The notes under the pieces are model-generated. The model saw nothing but the letters and a program-made list of their open reading frames with translations, made no database searches and was not told the DNA's origin. Source: Methylococcaceae bacterium UBA7658 (GTDB lineage Bacteria; Pseudomonadota; Gammaproteobacteria; Methylococcales; Methylomonadaceae). From it: 15,599 nucleotides of DNA. Each line of letters begins with the position of its first letter. Positions within the stretch are counted from its first letter, which is position 1. The position numbers and the translations under genes are program-made. The DNA lies in contig DLHW01000060.1 of NCBI GenBank assembly GCA_002483425.1, positions 1 to 15,599 of the forward strand. Reading direction: 5' to 3'. Shown piece after piece: positions 6,414 to 15,276 of this stretch.

Positions 6414-8309
6414 ATGCCAGCCACCGCTTCTAAAACAACTTCCGGGAGTTACTCCGAAATATTGCAGCAATTGCTTGCCGAGTTGTCCGCGCTGCGTAAC
6501 GATATAGAGCTTTCCGCCAGCCAGACGCTAAAACAATACCCGCAATATTATACGTCGCGTAGTTTTAATGAAAGTGCGCTCAATCTTGTGCATTATCTTG
6601 CGATGCGTCAGTACGATTTACGCGAAATTCAGGAAAGACTGGCTCACGCTGGTTTGTCGTCTTTAGGCCGGGCGGAAGCCTCGGTTTTAGAGTCCTTCGA
6701 TGCGGTGATCGATTTACTTTCCCGGGCCACTGGCGCCGGTTATCCGGAAAAAACAAAACCCCCGTTCGACCAAGTCATGAAGAACGGCGGTAAACTTTTG
6801 CAACAGCATACTGCCGAATTGTTTGGGGAGTTTTACGAACATAGCACTACCCATGTGATGGTGACGTTGAGTACTGAAGCGGCCTTTAATTATGCCCTCG
6901 TTAAAGCCATGCTGGATAAGGGTATGACCTGCGCGCGGATTAATTGCGCTCACGATGACGAACCGGTTTGGTTGAAAATGATCGATAACGTGCGCAAAGC
7001 CGAACATGAAACCGGGCGTTCTTGCCGTGTGTTGATCGATTTAGCCGGTCATAAATTAAGAACCGGAGCTATTTTTTTGGAAGCTCCGGTTTATCACCTT
7101 AAAACCAAAAAAGACAGAAACGGAACGGTGGTCGCGTCGGGTTATCTTGTTTTAACCGCCGACTTGGAGCAATCGCTGGATAACAACGATCTGTTTAAAA
7201 TTCCGGCACCGTTAGAATTGCTTAAAAGCTTAACGCCAGGCGTCGGTCTTGAATTTTCCGATGTTCAACAAAGAACCCGGTTATTGAAAATTGAAAAAGC
7301 GCTTTCGAATTACGAATGGTTAGCGAGCTGCGAGAAAGATGCTTATATCGCTTCAGGATGCGAGGTAAAACTGCATAAACTAGGCTTGCAGAATACTAAA
7401 CAAACCTTGCAAAAATTCAATTTAGGGCACTTTGCCGGCGAACCGGTAAAAATAAGAGTCGAAAAAGGCGATTCTTTATTGCTTACCGGAGAAAATCTGC
7501 AAGGCAAACCGGCGGAATATTCCAGTAGCGGTGTGTTAATCCGTCCCGCTCATATCGGTTGCACACTTTCATCGGTGCTTGGAAAGCTGGAGCCAGGACA
7601 CAGCGTATGGATAGACGACGGAAAAATCGGCGCGGTAGTTGAAAAAATCACCGAACAAGGTGCGCTGCTTAAAATTACTTCGGCAAAACCCGGCGGGGTT
7701 CGGCTGCATAGTGATAGAGGTTTAAATTTTCCCGATACCGATTTGCAATTGCCCGCCTTGAGCGAGAAAGATCTAATCGATTTGGATTTTGTCTGCCGCC
7801 ACGCCGATCTGATCGGATTTTCATTTGTGGAATCGTTGGCCGATATGGAGTGGTTGATGGCGGAGATGGCGAAGCGTCAAGCGTCCGCTCTTCCCGTTAT
7901 CGCTAAAATCGAAACGAATAAAGCCGTTAAAAATCTTCCGGATATTTTGTTAGGTACGCTCGGCCGTCATAAAGTCGGCGTTATGATTGCGCGCGGAGAT
8001 TTAGCTGTCGAATTAGGCAACATTCGTCTCGCTGAAATCCAAGAAGAATTGCTTTGGCTATGCGAGGCGGCGCATGTTCCGGTTATTTGGGCTACTCAAG
8101 TGCTTGAGTCGATGACTAAAAAAGGCAAGGCGTCTAGGCCTGAATTTACCGATGCCGCCATGGCGGCGCGGGCCGAATGCGTCATGCTCAATAAAGGACC
8201 TTATATCCTCGATGCGATTGAAGCCTTAGTGAATGTTATAAGCAGAATGCAAGAACACCAAAGGAAAAAATTCTCTCGCTTGCGGGCTTTGCATTGGAAC
8301 AACTGTTGA
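6414..8309 (+). CDS. Pyruvate-kinase-like protein lacking the C-terminal domain
   Basis: The 631-residue protein shows the (beta/alpha)8-barrel features of pyruvate kinase in order but with an unusual build. Residues 1-145 are a helical N-terminal extension not found in standard enzymes. The barrel begins at 147-218 (RINCAHDD, with Arg175 and Asn177; LIDLAGHKLRTG, with Asp209 and Arg216). A long region (about 220-435) stands in for the roughly 100-residue B domain. The barrel resumes with LNFPDTDLQLPALSEKDLID (437-456), then AKIE with catalytic Lys498 and metal-binding Glu500, ARGDLAVE with Asp529 and ATQVLESM with Thr561. The usual SGETA is replaced by NKGP (593-596), TKGPEIRTG has become DLAGHKLRTG, and the protein ends right after the barrel, so the C-terminal effector-binding domain is absent. 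It may be an unregulated pyruvate kinase or an enzyme with altered substrate use. The ATG has only AAGG one base upstream. Confidence 0.8.
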   Translation: MPATASKTTSGSYSEILQQLLAELSALRNDIELSASQTLKQYPQYYTSRSFNESALNLVHYLAMRQYDLREIQERLAHAGLSSLGRAEASVLESFDAVIDLLSRATGAGYPEKTKPPFDQVMKNGGKLLQQHTAELFGEFYEHSTTHVMVTLSTEAAFNYALVKAMLDKGMTCARINCAHDDEPVWLKMIDNVRKAEHETGRSCRVLIDLAGHKLRTGAIFLEAPVYHLKTKKDRNGTVVASGYLVLTADLEQSLDNNDLFKIPAPLELLKSLTPGVGLEFSDVQQRTRLLKIEKALSNYEWLASCEKDAYIASGCEVKLHKLGLQNTKQTLQKFNLGHFAGEPVKIRVEKGDSLLLTGENLQGKPAEYSSSGVLIRPAHIGCTLSSVLGKLEPGHSVWIDDGKIGAVVEKITEQGALLKITSAKPGGVRLHSDRGLNFPDTDLQLPALSEKDLIDLDFVCRHADLIGFSFVESLADMEWLMAEMAKRQASALPVIAKIETNKAVKNLPDILLGTLGRHKVGVMIARGDLAVELGNIRLAEIQEELLWLCEAAHVPVIWATQVLESMTKKGKASRPEFTDAAMAARAECVMLNKGPYILDAIEALVNVISRMQEHQRKKFSRLRALHWNNC

Positions 8310-8353
8310 TGTCTATCAAATAAGACAAACTATTCTGACTGGTTGGTAAGTTA

Positions 8354-8551
8354 TTAGTGTTGTTTGTTGCCGGTTGCGTTTTGATTGCCGACAACTGGGT
8401 TTTTCTCATTCAATAAAATGATTGGCTCTGTTCCGGTCACAGTAAGCTGGGCGGTTTGTTTTGGCGGAGCAGAAAAAGCGCCTTGCCGGTATTCCCAGAG
8501 TAAGACGTAGAGATTCGCTAAAATAACGAGCAGGCATAGAATTTTCATCAT
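8354..8551 (-). CDS. Small membrane-anchored protein, last gene of the birA-coaX cluster
   Basis: A 65-residue protein with one N-terminal hydrophobic segment (about 3-19, MKILCLLVILANLYVLLW) followed by a polar, probably periplasmic, tail of about 45 residues. The ATG overlaps the coaX stop in an ATGA arrangement, which supports it as a real gene. In pseudomonads the gene after birA-coaX encodes a SPOR-domain protein with a similar short anchor. Here only the anchor-like part is present, and only 44 bp remain before the convergent pyruvate-kinase-like gene, so a SPOR domain cannot follow. Function unknown. Confidence 0.65.
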   Translation of the reverse strand: MMKILCLLVILANLYVLLWEYRQGAFSAPPKQTAQLTVTGTEPIILLNEKNPVVGNQNATGNKQH

Positions 8552-9273
8552 GATTGTTCTACCAATTCGGCAAGGCCCAGTAAAACTAAGCCGGGTACGA
8601 CAATAGCTGGTTTAGATAACTGCGCGGCCACCCTTTCGGCATCGCCGCCGGTTAGTACTAATAAACTTTGTGGGTATCGATTAAAGACAAAGTCTATAAG
8701 GCCGCAAGCACTGGCTAAAGCGCCATTAAAAATGGCTGCATTGGTTGCGGTCGCTAAGCCAAAGGCAAAATTAGCCGTAACAGGCGCTATATTGGCAGTC
8801 CCTTTGACCAGCGTTTCTGTCATTAAGCGGAGTCCAGGGGCTATCAAGCCGCCCAGATGCGCGCCGGTTCGATCAACCATGTCTATTGTAATTGCCGTGC
8901 CGCAGTCGGCAATACAGAGGGATTCCCGGTATTTTCGATAGCCCCCGATAATGGCTAGCCAGCGGTCGACGCCTAATCTTTCAGGTTCATTATAAGCGTT
9001 CTTGATCTCAAAAAACTGCTGGCTTGAGGTTGCGTCGATAATTCGAACGTCGGGCCAAAGATCGTTAGCTACCGATACTGCCACGGTATATAAAGAATTA
9101 GGCCCGACGCAAGAAATAGCGATCTGTTTCGGCGTGGGCAGGACTTGCCATAACCGAGTTAGCGAAGATTTGTTAATGTCATGATTTTGGAGCGGTAACC
9201 CCGGTTTTAGGTCACGTTTCCAGGTCAAAGCCCACTTTAGCCGGGTATTGCCTATATCGATTAATAAATTCAT
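8548..9273 (-). CDS. coaX: Type III pantothenate kinase
   Basis: Phosphorylates pantothenate, the first step of coenzyme A synthesis, in the cytoplasm. The protein has 241 residues, normal for the family. It shows the ASKHA-fold motifs of CoaX: DIGNTRLKWA (6-15) for phosphate binding, ERLGVDRWLA (98-107) with the catalytic-region Asp103, ADCGTAITID (122-131), GGLIAPGLRLM (141-151) and LTGGDAE (207-213). The ATG overlaps the birA stop by one base (TGATG), so translation is likely coupled. birA next to coaX is a common arrangement in gammaproteobacteria. Confidence 0.95.
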   Translation of the reverse strand: MNLLIDIGNTRLKWALTWKRDLKPGLPLQNHDINKSSLTRLWQVLPTPKQIAISCVGPNSLYTVAVSVANDLWPDVRIIDATSSQQFFEIKNAYNEPERLGVDRWLAIIGGYRKYRESLCIADCGTAITIDMVDRTGAHLGGLIAPGLRLMTETLVKGTANIAPVTANFAFGLATATNAAIFNGALASACGLIDFVFNRYPQSLLVLTGGDAERVAAQLSKPAIVVPGLVLLGLAELVEQS

Positions 9274-10265
9274 CAGCGATCGTTAAAGCTGATTTCGCCC
9301 GAGGCGAAGGCTTTTATCGTACCGTCCGGCAGGGTTAGCAACAATAAGCCATGATCGTCGATGCCGGTTACTACGCCGCCATAACTGTTTTGTCCGGCAT
9401 AAAGAACGGCGGGTTTGTCTTTAAGGCAATCATAGGCGCGCCATTCGTTTAAATAACCGGCAAGTCCGGTGTCTTCATACTCGGCAATAGTGGTTAAGAG
9501 TTCGCTCAACAAGGCCCCGGCCAATTCGTTTCTGTTGCAAGCAGGTTGCCCGGTGATTCGGCTTAAATCCGTCCAATCCTGGTTAATAGTAGATGCCTCC
9601 GCCTCCGGTACATAGGTGTTTAAACCTAAACCGATAATGGCATGGCAAGGACCGTCCGATTCGCCTGAAACTTCGACTAAGATACCGCCCAATTTTTTTT
9701 GCCGGAAATAAATGTCGTTAGGCCATTTTAATTGAAAGGCATGCGGGTAATGGTTTTTTAGCGCGCGGATGACAGCGACTCCGGCAGCCAGACTGAGTCC
9801 GGAAATAGCCGACGGACTTGTTTGAAACCGCCACAGCACCGACAGATAAATATTGTGGCCGTAGGGTGAAACCCAGGAGCGGCCGCGCCGTCCTCGTCCT
9901 GAAGTTTGTTGTTCGGCAAGACAGACGCTGCCTGAAACCGCCTGTAAAGAGGCGCGTTTTAATAGATAACTATTGGTCGAATCAATCCGGTCGAAAATCT
10001 CAAACGATTTGATTAAGTTTCGAGCCTTATGGCTGGCTGATGTTAAAATCTGGTTTTCGTTTAATAACGCCAATGCTTTTTCCAGCCGGTAACCTTTACC
10101 TCTGACGGCTATGAGCTTCAGGCCGAGTTCGGCGAGAATTTTTAATTGTTTCCAAACTCCAGGTCTACTGATCTCAAGTAAAGCCGCTAGTTCCGTACCT
10201 GAATGAAATTCGCCGTCGGCAAGCAGCAACAGTAATTTTTTTTGATGTTCTGATAAATGCAACAA
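9273..10265 (-). CDS. birA: Bifunctional biotin ligase and biotin operon repressor BirA
   Basis: Attaches biotin to the carboxyl-carrier subunit of acetyl-CoA carboxylase and, in two-domain forms, represses biotin synthesis genes. It has 330 residues. The N-terminal winged helix spans about 5-62 (GEFHSGTELAALLEISRPGV), ending in the wing GKGYRL. The catalytic domain carries the biotinyl-AMP loop GRGRRGR (123-129), KWPND (180-184) and KKLGGILVE (190-198). The C-terminal SH3-like cap spans about 283-328. No ATG is available in frame upstream. The gene appears to start at one of two consecutive TTG codons (10265 or 10262), which fits the length of the E. coli protein. No biotin synthesis genes are in view. 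Confidence 0.94.
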   Translation of the reverse strand: MLHLSEHQKKLLLLLADGEFHSGTELAALLEISRPGVWKQLKILAELGLKLIAVRGKGYRLEKALALLNENQILTSASHKARNLIKSFEIFDRIDSTNSYLLKRASLQAVSGSVCLAEQQTSGRGRRGRSWVSPYGHNIYLSVLWRFQTSPSAISGLSLAAGVAVIRALKNHYPHAFQLKWPNDIYFRQKKLGGILVEVSGESDGPCHAIIGLGLNTYVPEAEASTINQDWTDLSRITGQPACNRNELAGALLSELLTTIAEYEDTGLAGYLNEWRAYDCLKDKPAVLYAGQNSYGGVVTGIDDHGLLLLTLPDGTIKAFASGEISFNDR

Positions 10266-10302
10266 GCGGCTAGCGTACGGTGTTGTAGATAAATGGAGGC
10301 TT

Positions 10303-12846
10303 CTAGGCTTTATTAAACAACAAATTCAGTTCGGTTAATACCCTTAAGTATTCTTGTTTCATCGATTCCAGCAGGAATTGAGCATTGCTGAGATCGCGAT
10401 GTTTACCTCCGGCTTCCATATTCATGCACAGCTCAGTTAACTTTCCGCTGCCTACATTGGCGCTTAACGATTTAAGACCGTGTGCAAGTTTGCGGACTTG
10501 TTCGCTATCTTCGTTATCGATACTTTGCTGTAAATTGCTCAGGGTTTGGGCGGCATTTTCCTGAAATACTTGTGTTAATGTAGAAATGAAAGCCATATCC
10601 TCAATGCTTTTCATATCGAATTGACGGGTAAAAAACTCCAAATCGATCGCCGTGTTATCTTCGACGACATTGATGGCTTTAACCAAAGTATGGATATCGG
10701 TTTTTAACGCCGGTTGATCGGCGATAATCAACCCGGACGGCAGCCAATTGAGTAAAGTTTTACTCAAATCTTGCCGGGTGAAGGGTTTGGTGACCCAGGC
10801 GTCCATTCCGGCCGCTTTGCACTTCGCTTCATCTTCCGCCAAAGCATGGGCTGTTAACGCAACAATCGGAATGTTCCGGCCGGTTTGCCGGTCTTGCTCA
10901 TAGCGTCTAATTTCTTCCGTTGCTTGGTAGCCGTCCATAAACGGCATTTGGCAATCCATGAAAATGAGATCGAAATTCTGGTTTTTAAAGGCTTTCATGG
11001 CTTCAAAGCCATTGTTGGTCAGGACGGCCTCGCAGCCTAAATCTTCGAGAAACCGTTGGACCACCAATTGATTGGCGGGGTAGTCTTCGGCGACGAGCAC
11101 CTTAGCTTTAAAACGGTAATTTGTATTGGTTTTATATGTTTTCGGGAGCGCTTTCGATTTTTCCAGATCGATCCAAAACCAGAAACTGGAGCCGATACCG
11201 GGCTGGCTGTTGACGCCGATTTGACCGCCCATCAGTTGAACCAATTGTTTCGATATAGCCAGGCCAAGTCCCGTTCCTTGGTAGATTCGGGTCATAGAAT
11301 TGTCGGCTTGGGAAAACGCATTAAAAATAAGGTTGAGTTTGTCTTGCGGAATACCGATTCCGGTATCGGTGATTTCGCAGTACAGCCGGATTTGTTTTTC
11401 CGACGCGGAGCGGCAAGAAACGTTCAGGCCGACTTCACCTTGCGCGGTAAATTTGACCGCGTTGCTTAATAAATTAACCAATATTTGATTTAACCTGACC
11501 GAATCGCCGGTTAAAGTCTCCGGAATTTCGGTTTTAAAATTCAGCTTATAGCGTAAGCCTTTAGATTTCGCTTCAAGTTGCAATAATTCAAAACTATCGC
11601 GTAATAAATCGATACAATTGAATTGCTGTAAGGACAATTGTAATTTCCCGGATTCAATTTTTGAAAAATCCAGGATATCGTTAATGATGCTGAGCAATAA
11701 AGTCGAGGATTGTCTCATTACTTCGACCGAGCGGCGCTGGTCGTCTTTTAATCCGCTTTGAGACAGGAAGTCGGCCATACCCAGTACCGCGTTCATGGGC
11801 GTTCTAATTTCATGACTCATGTTAGCTAAAAATTGCGATTTGGCGATATTCGCCGACTCGGCTTGTTCTTTTGCGGCTACGGTTTCGGCAACGACGTGTT
11901 CAAGTTCTATGTTTTTTTTCGATAATTCCGCAGTGCGTTCCTGCACTTGGGCGGATAGTATTCCCCGTTGCCATTCCAGCAATTCGTCCCTGCTATGAAT
12001 TTCATTCAGCATTTGATTGTAGACATCGACAAGTTGACCGAATTCGTCGTTAGTTGTGTTCTCGACATGACGATTGAATTTTTTTTCCTGAGCAACCGTT
12101 CGCATGGCTTGCATTAAATTTGACACAGGATTGAGTAAAATGCGTTGTAAATGGTTTGAAAGAAGAATGGCGAAGGGAAGTGAGAATAAGATCAGCGTAG
12201 CGCTAATCAGAAAAAAGCCGGAAATGAAACTATTCAGTTGCCCGATGTCGTCGATTAAATGCAAAGTGCCGACCAGGTCTTGGTCGATAAAAATAGGCCG
12301 GTAAAGATGTAAACGGCCTTGCCGGTCGTATTGGATAACCTCCGAATAGCCTTTATTCACAGGCCGTCTTTTCGAACTCTGGATAAGCGATTCAAACCAA
12401 TTTTCAATACGCTCGAACGGCGTCCAGGTTAGCTGTTCCGGGCCAGTTTGAATAGAGGCTGGCGTATCCTTGACGATTGTTGTGATTTCCGCCAATTCCT
12501 TAGGCATGGATAACTGTAACTTAGTAATGTAAGCTGCGGCTAGCTTATTATTGGCGTCGAACAATAGCGCAGAAATACCGGCGTCTTGGTTTCTTAACGA
12601 TTTTAAAGATTCATTAGCTGAGCCGAATTCGTTGAAAGATAAAGGCGAACGGCTGTTCCACGCCACGATTCCGGCGATGGACGAGAGATATTGTTCGCTA
12701 ACTTGTCTTTGCTTTACATATTCTCTCAACGACAATGAGGACGAGACGATCAGTAAACCGAAGGCAGCCGATAGCCCGATAGCCCATGTTAATTTGGCGC
12801 GGATCGAAGCATTGCGCACATAATTTTTTAGCAGACTAAAGCTCAA
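10303..12846 (-). CDS. Tripartite hybrid sensor histidine kinase (CHASE8-like, HAMP, HisKA, ATPase, REC, Hpt)
   Basis: Inner-membrane sensor kinase built like BarA. In the 847-residue numbering the order is: membrane segment (about 18-37); periplasmic CHASE8-like sensor (about 40-205); membrane segment (about 210-230); HAMP (about 232-285); coiled coil (about 290-335); HisKA with FLANMSHEIRTP (phospho-His345); HATPase_c with NLLSNAVKF, DTGIGI and GTGLGLA; REC with acidic Glu587/Asp588, phospho-Asp631 (FMDCQMPFMDGY) and Lys687; and an Hpt domain with KLAHGLKSLSANVG (His789). The TTG at 12846 lies 4 bp after the stop of the upstream gene. ATG starts at 12987 or 12939 would overlap that gene by 137 or 89 bp and add a stretch resembling no known domain; a GTG at 12819 is another option. 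All phosphotransfer residues are intact. The likely output is the neighbouring REC-containing c-di-GMP enzyme; the stimulus is unknown. Confidence 0.9.
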   Translation of the reverse strand: MSFSLLKNYVRNASIRAKLTWAIGLSAAFGLLIVSSSLSLREYVKQRQVSEQYLSSIAGIVAWNSRSPLSFNEFGSANESLKSLRNQDAGISALLFDANNKLAAAYITKLQLSMPKELAEITTIVKDTPASIQTGPEQLTWTPFERIENWFESLIQSSKRRPVNKGYSEVIQYDRQGRLHLYRPIFIDQDLVGTLHLIDDIGQLNSFISGFFLISATLILFSLPFAILLSNHLQRILLNPVSNLMQAMRTVAQEKKFNRHVENTTNDEFGQLVDVYNQMLNEIHSRDELLEWQRGILSAQVQERTAELSKKNIELEHVVAETVAAKEQAESANIAKSQFLANMSHEIRTPMNAVLGMADFLSQSGLKDDQRRSVEVMRQSSTLLLSIINDILDFSKIESGKLQLSLQQFNCIDLLRDSFELLQLEAKSKGLRYKLNFKTEIPETLTGDSVRLNQILVNLLSNAVKFTAQGEVGLNVSCRSASEKQIRLYCEITDTGIGIPQDKLNLIFNAFSQADNSMTRIYQGTGLGLAISKQLVQLMGGQIGVNSQPGIGSSFWFWIDLEKSKALPKTYKTNTNYRFKAKVLVAEDYPANQLVVQRFLEDLGCEAVLTNNGFEAMKAFKNQNFDLIFMDCQMPFMDGYQATEEIRRYEQDRQTGRNIPIVALTAHALAEDEAKCKAAGMDAWVTKPFTRQDLSKTLLNWLPSGLIIADQPALKTDIHTLVKAINVVEDNTAIDLEFFTRQFDMKSIEDMAFISTLTQVFQENAAQTLSNLQQSIDNEDSEQVRKLAHGLKSLSANVGSGKLTELCMNMEAGGKHRDLSNAQFLLESMKQEYLRVLTELNLLFNKA

Positions 12847-12850
12847 TTTA

Positions 12851-14983
12851 TTAATGCACCAAATGGTTGTGGTGTTCCCAATAATTCTGAAACGCGGTGA
12901 TCGGTATGGGTTTAGAAAAGAAATAACCTTGCACCGCATTGCAGGTGGTGTTTTGTAAAAATTTATTTTGCTGAAGGGTCTCGACACCTTCCGCCACCGT
13001 TTTTAAATTGAGCGCTTTAGCCAGAGCGAGAATAGCATGCACGATAGCGGCGGCGTCTGTGCTAACGGGTAATTCTTTAACAAACGAACGGTCGATTTTT
13101 AAAATATCGAGCGGAAAGCGGTTTAAATAACGCAGCGAGGAATAGCCAGTGCCGAAATCGTCCAACGCGAGCTTAATCCCTAGCGCCTTAATTTCGTTAA
13201 GTTTTTTTAACATTTTATCGGTGTCCGCCATAATCATGCTTTCGGTCAGTTCAAACGTTAAAAATGCCGGATTAACCTCATATTCTTCGAGAATATTTGC
13301 AATTTTCGGTATGAAAGAGATTTGGTTAAATTGCAGGCTACTTAAGTTAACGGAAATGGTTAAATCGCCAAGTCCCTGTTGCCGCCATGTTTTATGTTGT
13401 CTGCAGACTTCTCGAATCGCCCATTCTCCGAATTGATTGATGATGCCGTTTTCTTCGGCAAGCGGAATGAAATCGTTCGGCGGTAAAAAACCTAATTTCG
13501 GATTATCCCAGCGTAATAATGCCTCAGCGCCTATTAACCGGCCGGAAGCAAGATCCATCACCGGCTGGTAATATAAGCGTAATTCGTTATTGGGCACGGC
13601 TTGATTCATAAAGGATTCCATTTCGAGCCGTTTTTTAGCGCGTAACGCCATTTTTTCATGAAAAAACTGATAAGTGCCTTTACCTATTTTTTTGGCGTGA
13701 TACATGGCAATATCGGCATTTTTCAACAAAGTTTCGGAATCCAAACCATCCAGCGGATAAACGGCGATGCCGATACTCACATCGATATGCGCTTGGCGCA
13801 TTCCCATCTGTACCGGCTGGGTAATCCAGCGTTGTATCCGTTCCGCCACTTTCGCGGCGTCTTCCGGGCGCGCCAGGTCGTTAAGCAGAATAATAAACTC
13901 GTCGCCGCCTAATCTAGCGATGTCGATTTTTTGATCGAAATGATCGAAAAACCTCGACGCTAAATCGGAACAGCGCAAACCGTCGGTCAATCTTTTTGAA
14001 ATTTCTCTCAGCATGAGATCGCCGGCTTGATGACCGTAGGTATCGTTAATGCCTTTGAAACCGTCTAAATCCAGAAATAATAGGGCGAATGTTTTTGCGT
14101 TTCGCCTCGCTAAGTCGATCGTTTTAGCTAAAAACTTAAGAAAGAAGATCCGGTTGGGAAGCTGGGTAATTTCGTCGTAATAGGCTAAATGCAGAATTTT
14201 ATTTTCTTGCTGCTTCCGCTCCGTAATGTCTTGCACCGTTCCAATTAAGCCCATCACGTTACCGTTTTCGTCCATTACGGGTTCTGTTAGCTGATTAACG
14301 AACCGTTCTTGCTGGTGTGCGGTGCGGACCCTGAATTCAATGGTATCTGGCGCTTTTGACTGCATTGCCTTGATGAAATACCGGTTTACATAACGAATAT
14401 CGTCTTTATGGATGAAGTTTTTGAAATTATGGGCAGTCGGCACAAACTCATTGCTTTTTTGCTCTACTAAGTCGAATATTTCTTCAGACCAAAATAAACA
14501 ATTATTATTTCTTTGCCATTCCCAGTTGCCTAAACGCGCCATTGTTTTTGCTTTCTTGAGCCGGTTTTCGCTGTGCGCTAATTTGTACAAAGTATTGTTT
14601 GCTCTGATCATGTAGTTCAGACGATGGATCATGACCCGCCAATTGACCGGTTTGACTACAAAATCGGTAGCGCCCGCAGCGTAGGAGTCGGCGATTTTTC
14701 CGGCATCTTCGGTTATCGTCATCATCACGATGGGCGTGTCTCGTCCGGATGGTAAGCTGCGAATCGCCGAACACGTTGCAAAGCCGTTCATGACAGGCAT
14801 TTCAATGTCGATCATGACGATACTGGACGGATTTTTTTTAAAGATTGCCAGGCCTTCTTTCCCGTTAAAACACGAAATCAACTGAAATTGATTTTTCGGT
14901 AAATTACGGGCGGCCCATAAGTGCAGCGATTGATCGTCATCAATGAGCAAAATGACCGGAATTTGAGTTGACGAGCAATCCAT
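12851..14983 (-). CDS. REC-PAS-GGDEF-EAL cyclic-di-GMP enzyme
   Basis: A 710-residue soluble response regulator. The REC domain (about 9-127) has acidic Asp15-17, phospho-Asp59 in IVMIDIEMP, Thr89 and Lys111. The PAS domain (about 145-257) begins at MARLGNWEW and ends in the TVQDITERK linker. The diguanylate cyclase domain (about 262-440) has an intact GGDEF (359-363), but a 13-residue stretch separates RCSD (337-340) plus LASR from RLGGDEF, so the usual inhibitory RxxD is displaced. The phosphodiesterase domain (about 455-700) has EALLR (487-491) and its metal and catalytic residues: Asn546, Glu578, Asp608/Asp609, Lys629, Asp631, Glu665 and Gln685. Both halves could therefore be active. No transmembrane segment is present. 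The gene heads the five-gene minus-strand cluster; a possible -10 (TAGAAT, 15016-15011) lies upstream. Confidence 0.93.
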   Translation of the reverse strand: MDCSSTQIPVILLIDDDQSLHLWAARNLPKNQFQLISCFNGKEGLAIFKKNPSSIVMIDIEMPVMNGFATCSAIRSLPSGRDTPIVMMTITEDAGKIADSYAAGATDFVVKPVNWRVMIHRLNYMIRANNTLYKLAHSENRLKKAKTMARLGNWEWQRNNNCLFWSEEIFDLVEQKSNEFVPTAHNFKNFIHKDDIRYVNRYFIKAMQSKAPDTIEFRVRTAHQQERFVNQLTEPVMDENGNVMGLIGTVQDITERKQQENKILHLAYYDEITQLPNRIFFLKFLAKTIDLARRNAKTFALLFLDLDGFKGINDTYGHQAGDLMLREISKRLTDGLRCSDLASRFFDHFDQKIDIARLGGDEFIILLNDLARPEDAAKVAERIQRWITQPVQMGMRQAHIDVSIGIAVYPLDGLDSETLLKNADIAMYHAKKIGKGTYQFFHEKMALRAKKRLEMESFMNQAVPNNELRLYYQPVMDLASGRLIGAEALLRWDNPKLGFLPPNDFIPLAEENGIINQFGEWAIREVCRQHKTWRQQGLGDLTISVNLSSLQFNQISFIPKIANILEEYEVNPAFLTFELTESMIMADTDKMLKKLNEIKALGIKLALDDFGTGYSSLRYLNRFPLDILKIDRSFVKELPVSTDAAAIVHAILALAKALNLKTVAEGVETLQQNKFLQNTTCNAVQGYFFSKPIPITAFQNYWEHHNHLVH

Positions 14984-15276
14984 TAACAGCGTTAAGCCAG
15001 TACTAAAAAAATTCTATTGAAATTAAGATTAGCACAAATGTAAGGGGTGTGTTGTGAGCGGGAAAACAATAAGCGTTACCTGTAAAGACAGCACATTGAG
15101 AGGATAAGGTCTCGCCTTTCTACCGGTTATTCGATGGTCTAAAGCTTCAACTGGGGCATATGACATAAATTTAACCGCCGTTTTATAGTTTATATGGATG
15201 TGTATTTATATATAAAACATAGTCTTATGTTTAAGCCGAAAAATACTGCGTGCTATCACACACTGACCTGCGGGAA

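Noticed and set aside
12847..12987. N-terminal extension of the hybrid kinase to the ATG at 12987
   Set aside because: It would overlap the EAL-domain gene by 137 bp, and the added residues look like an out-of-frame reading of that gene.
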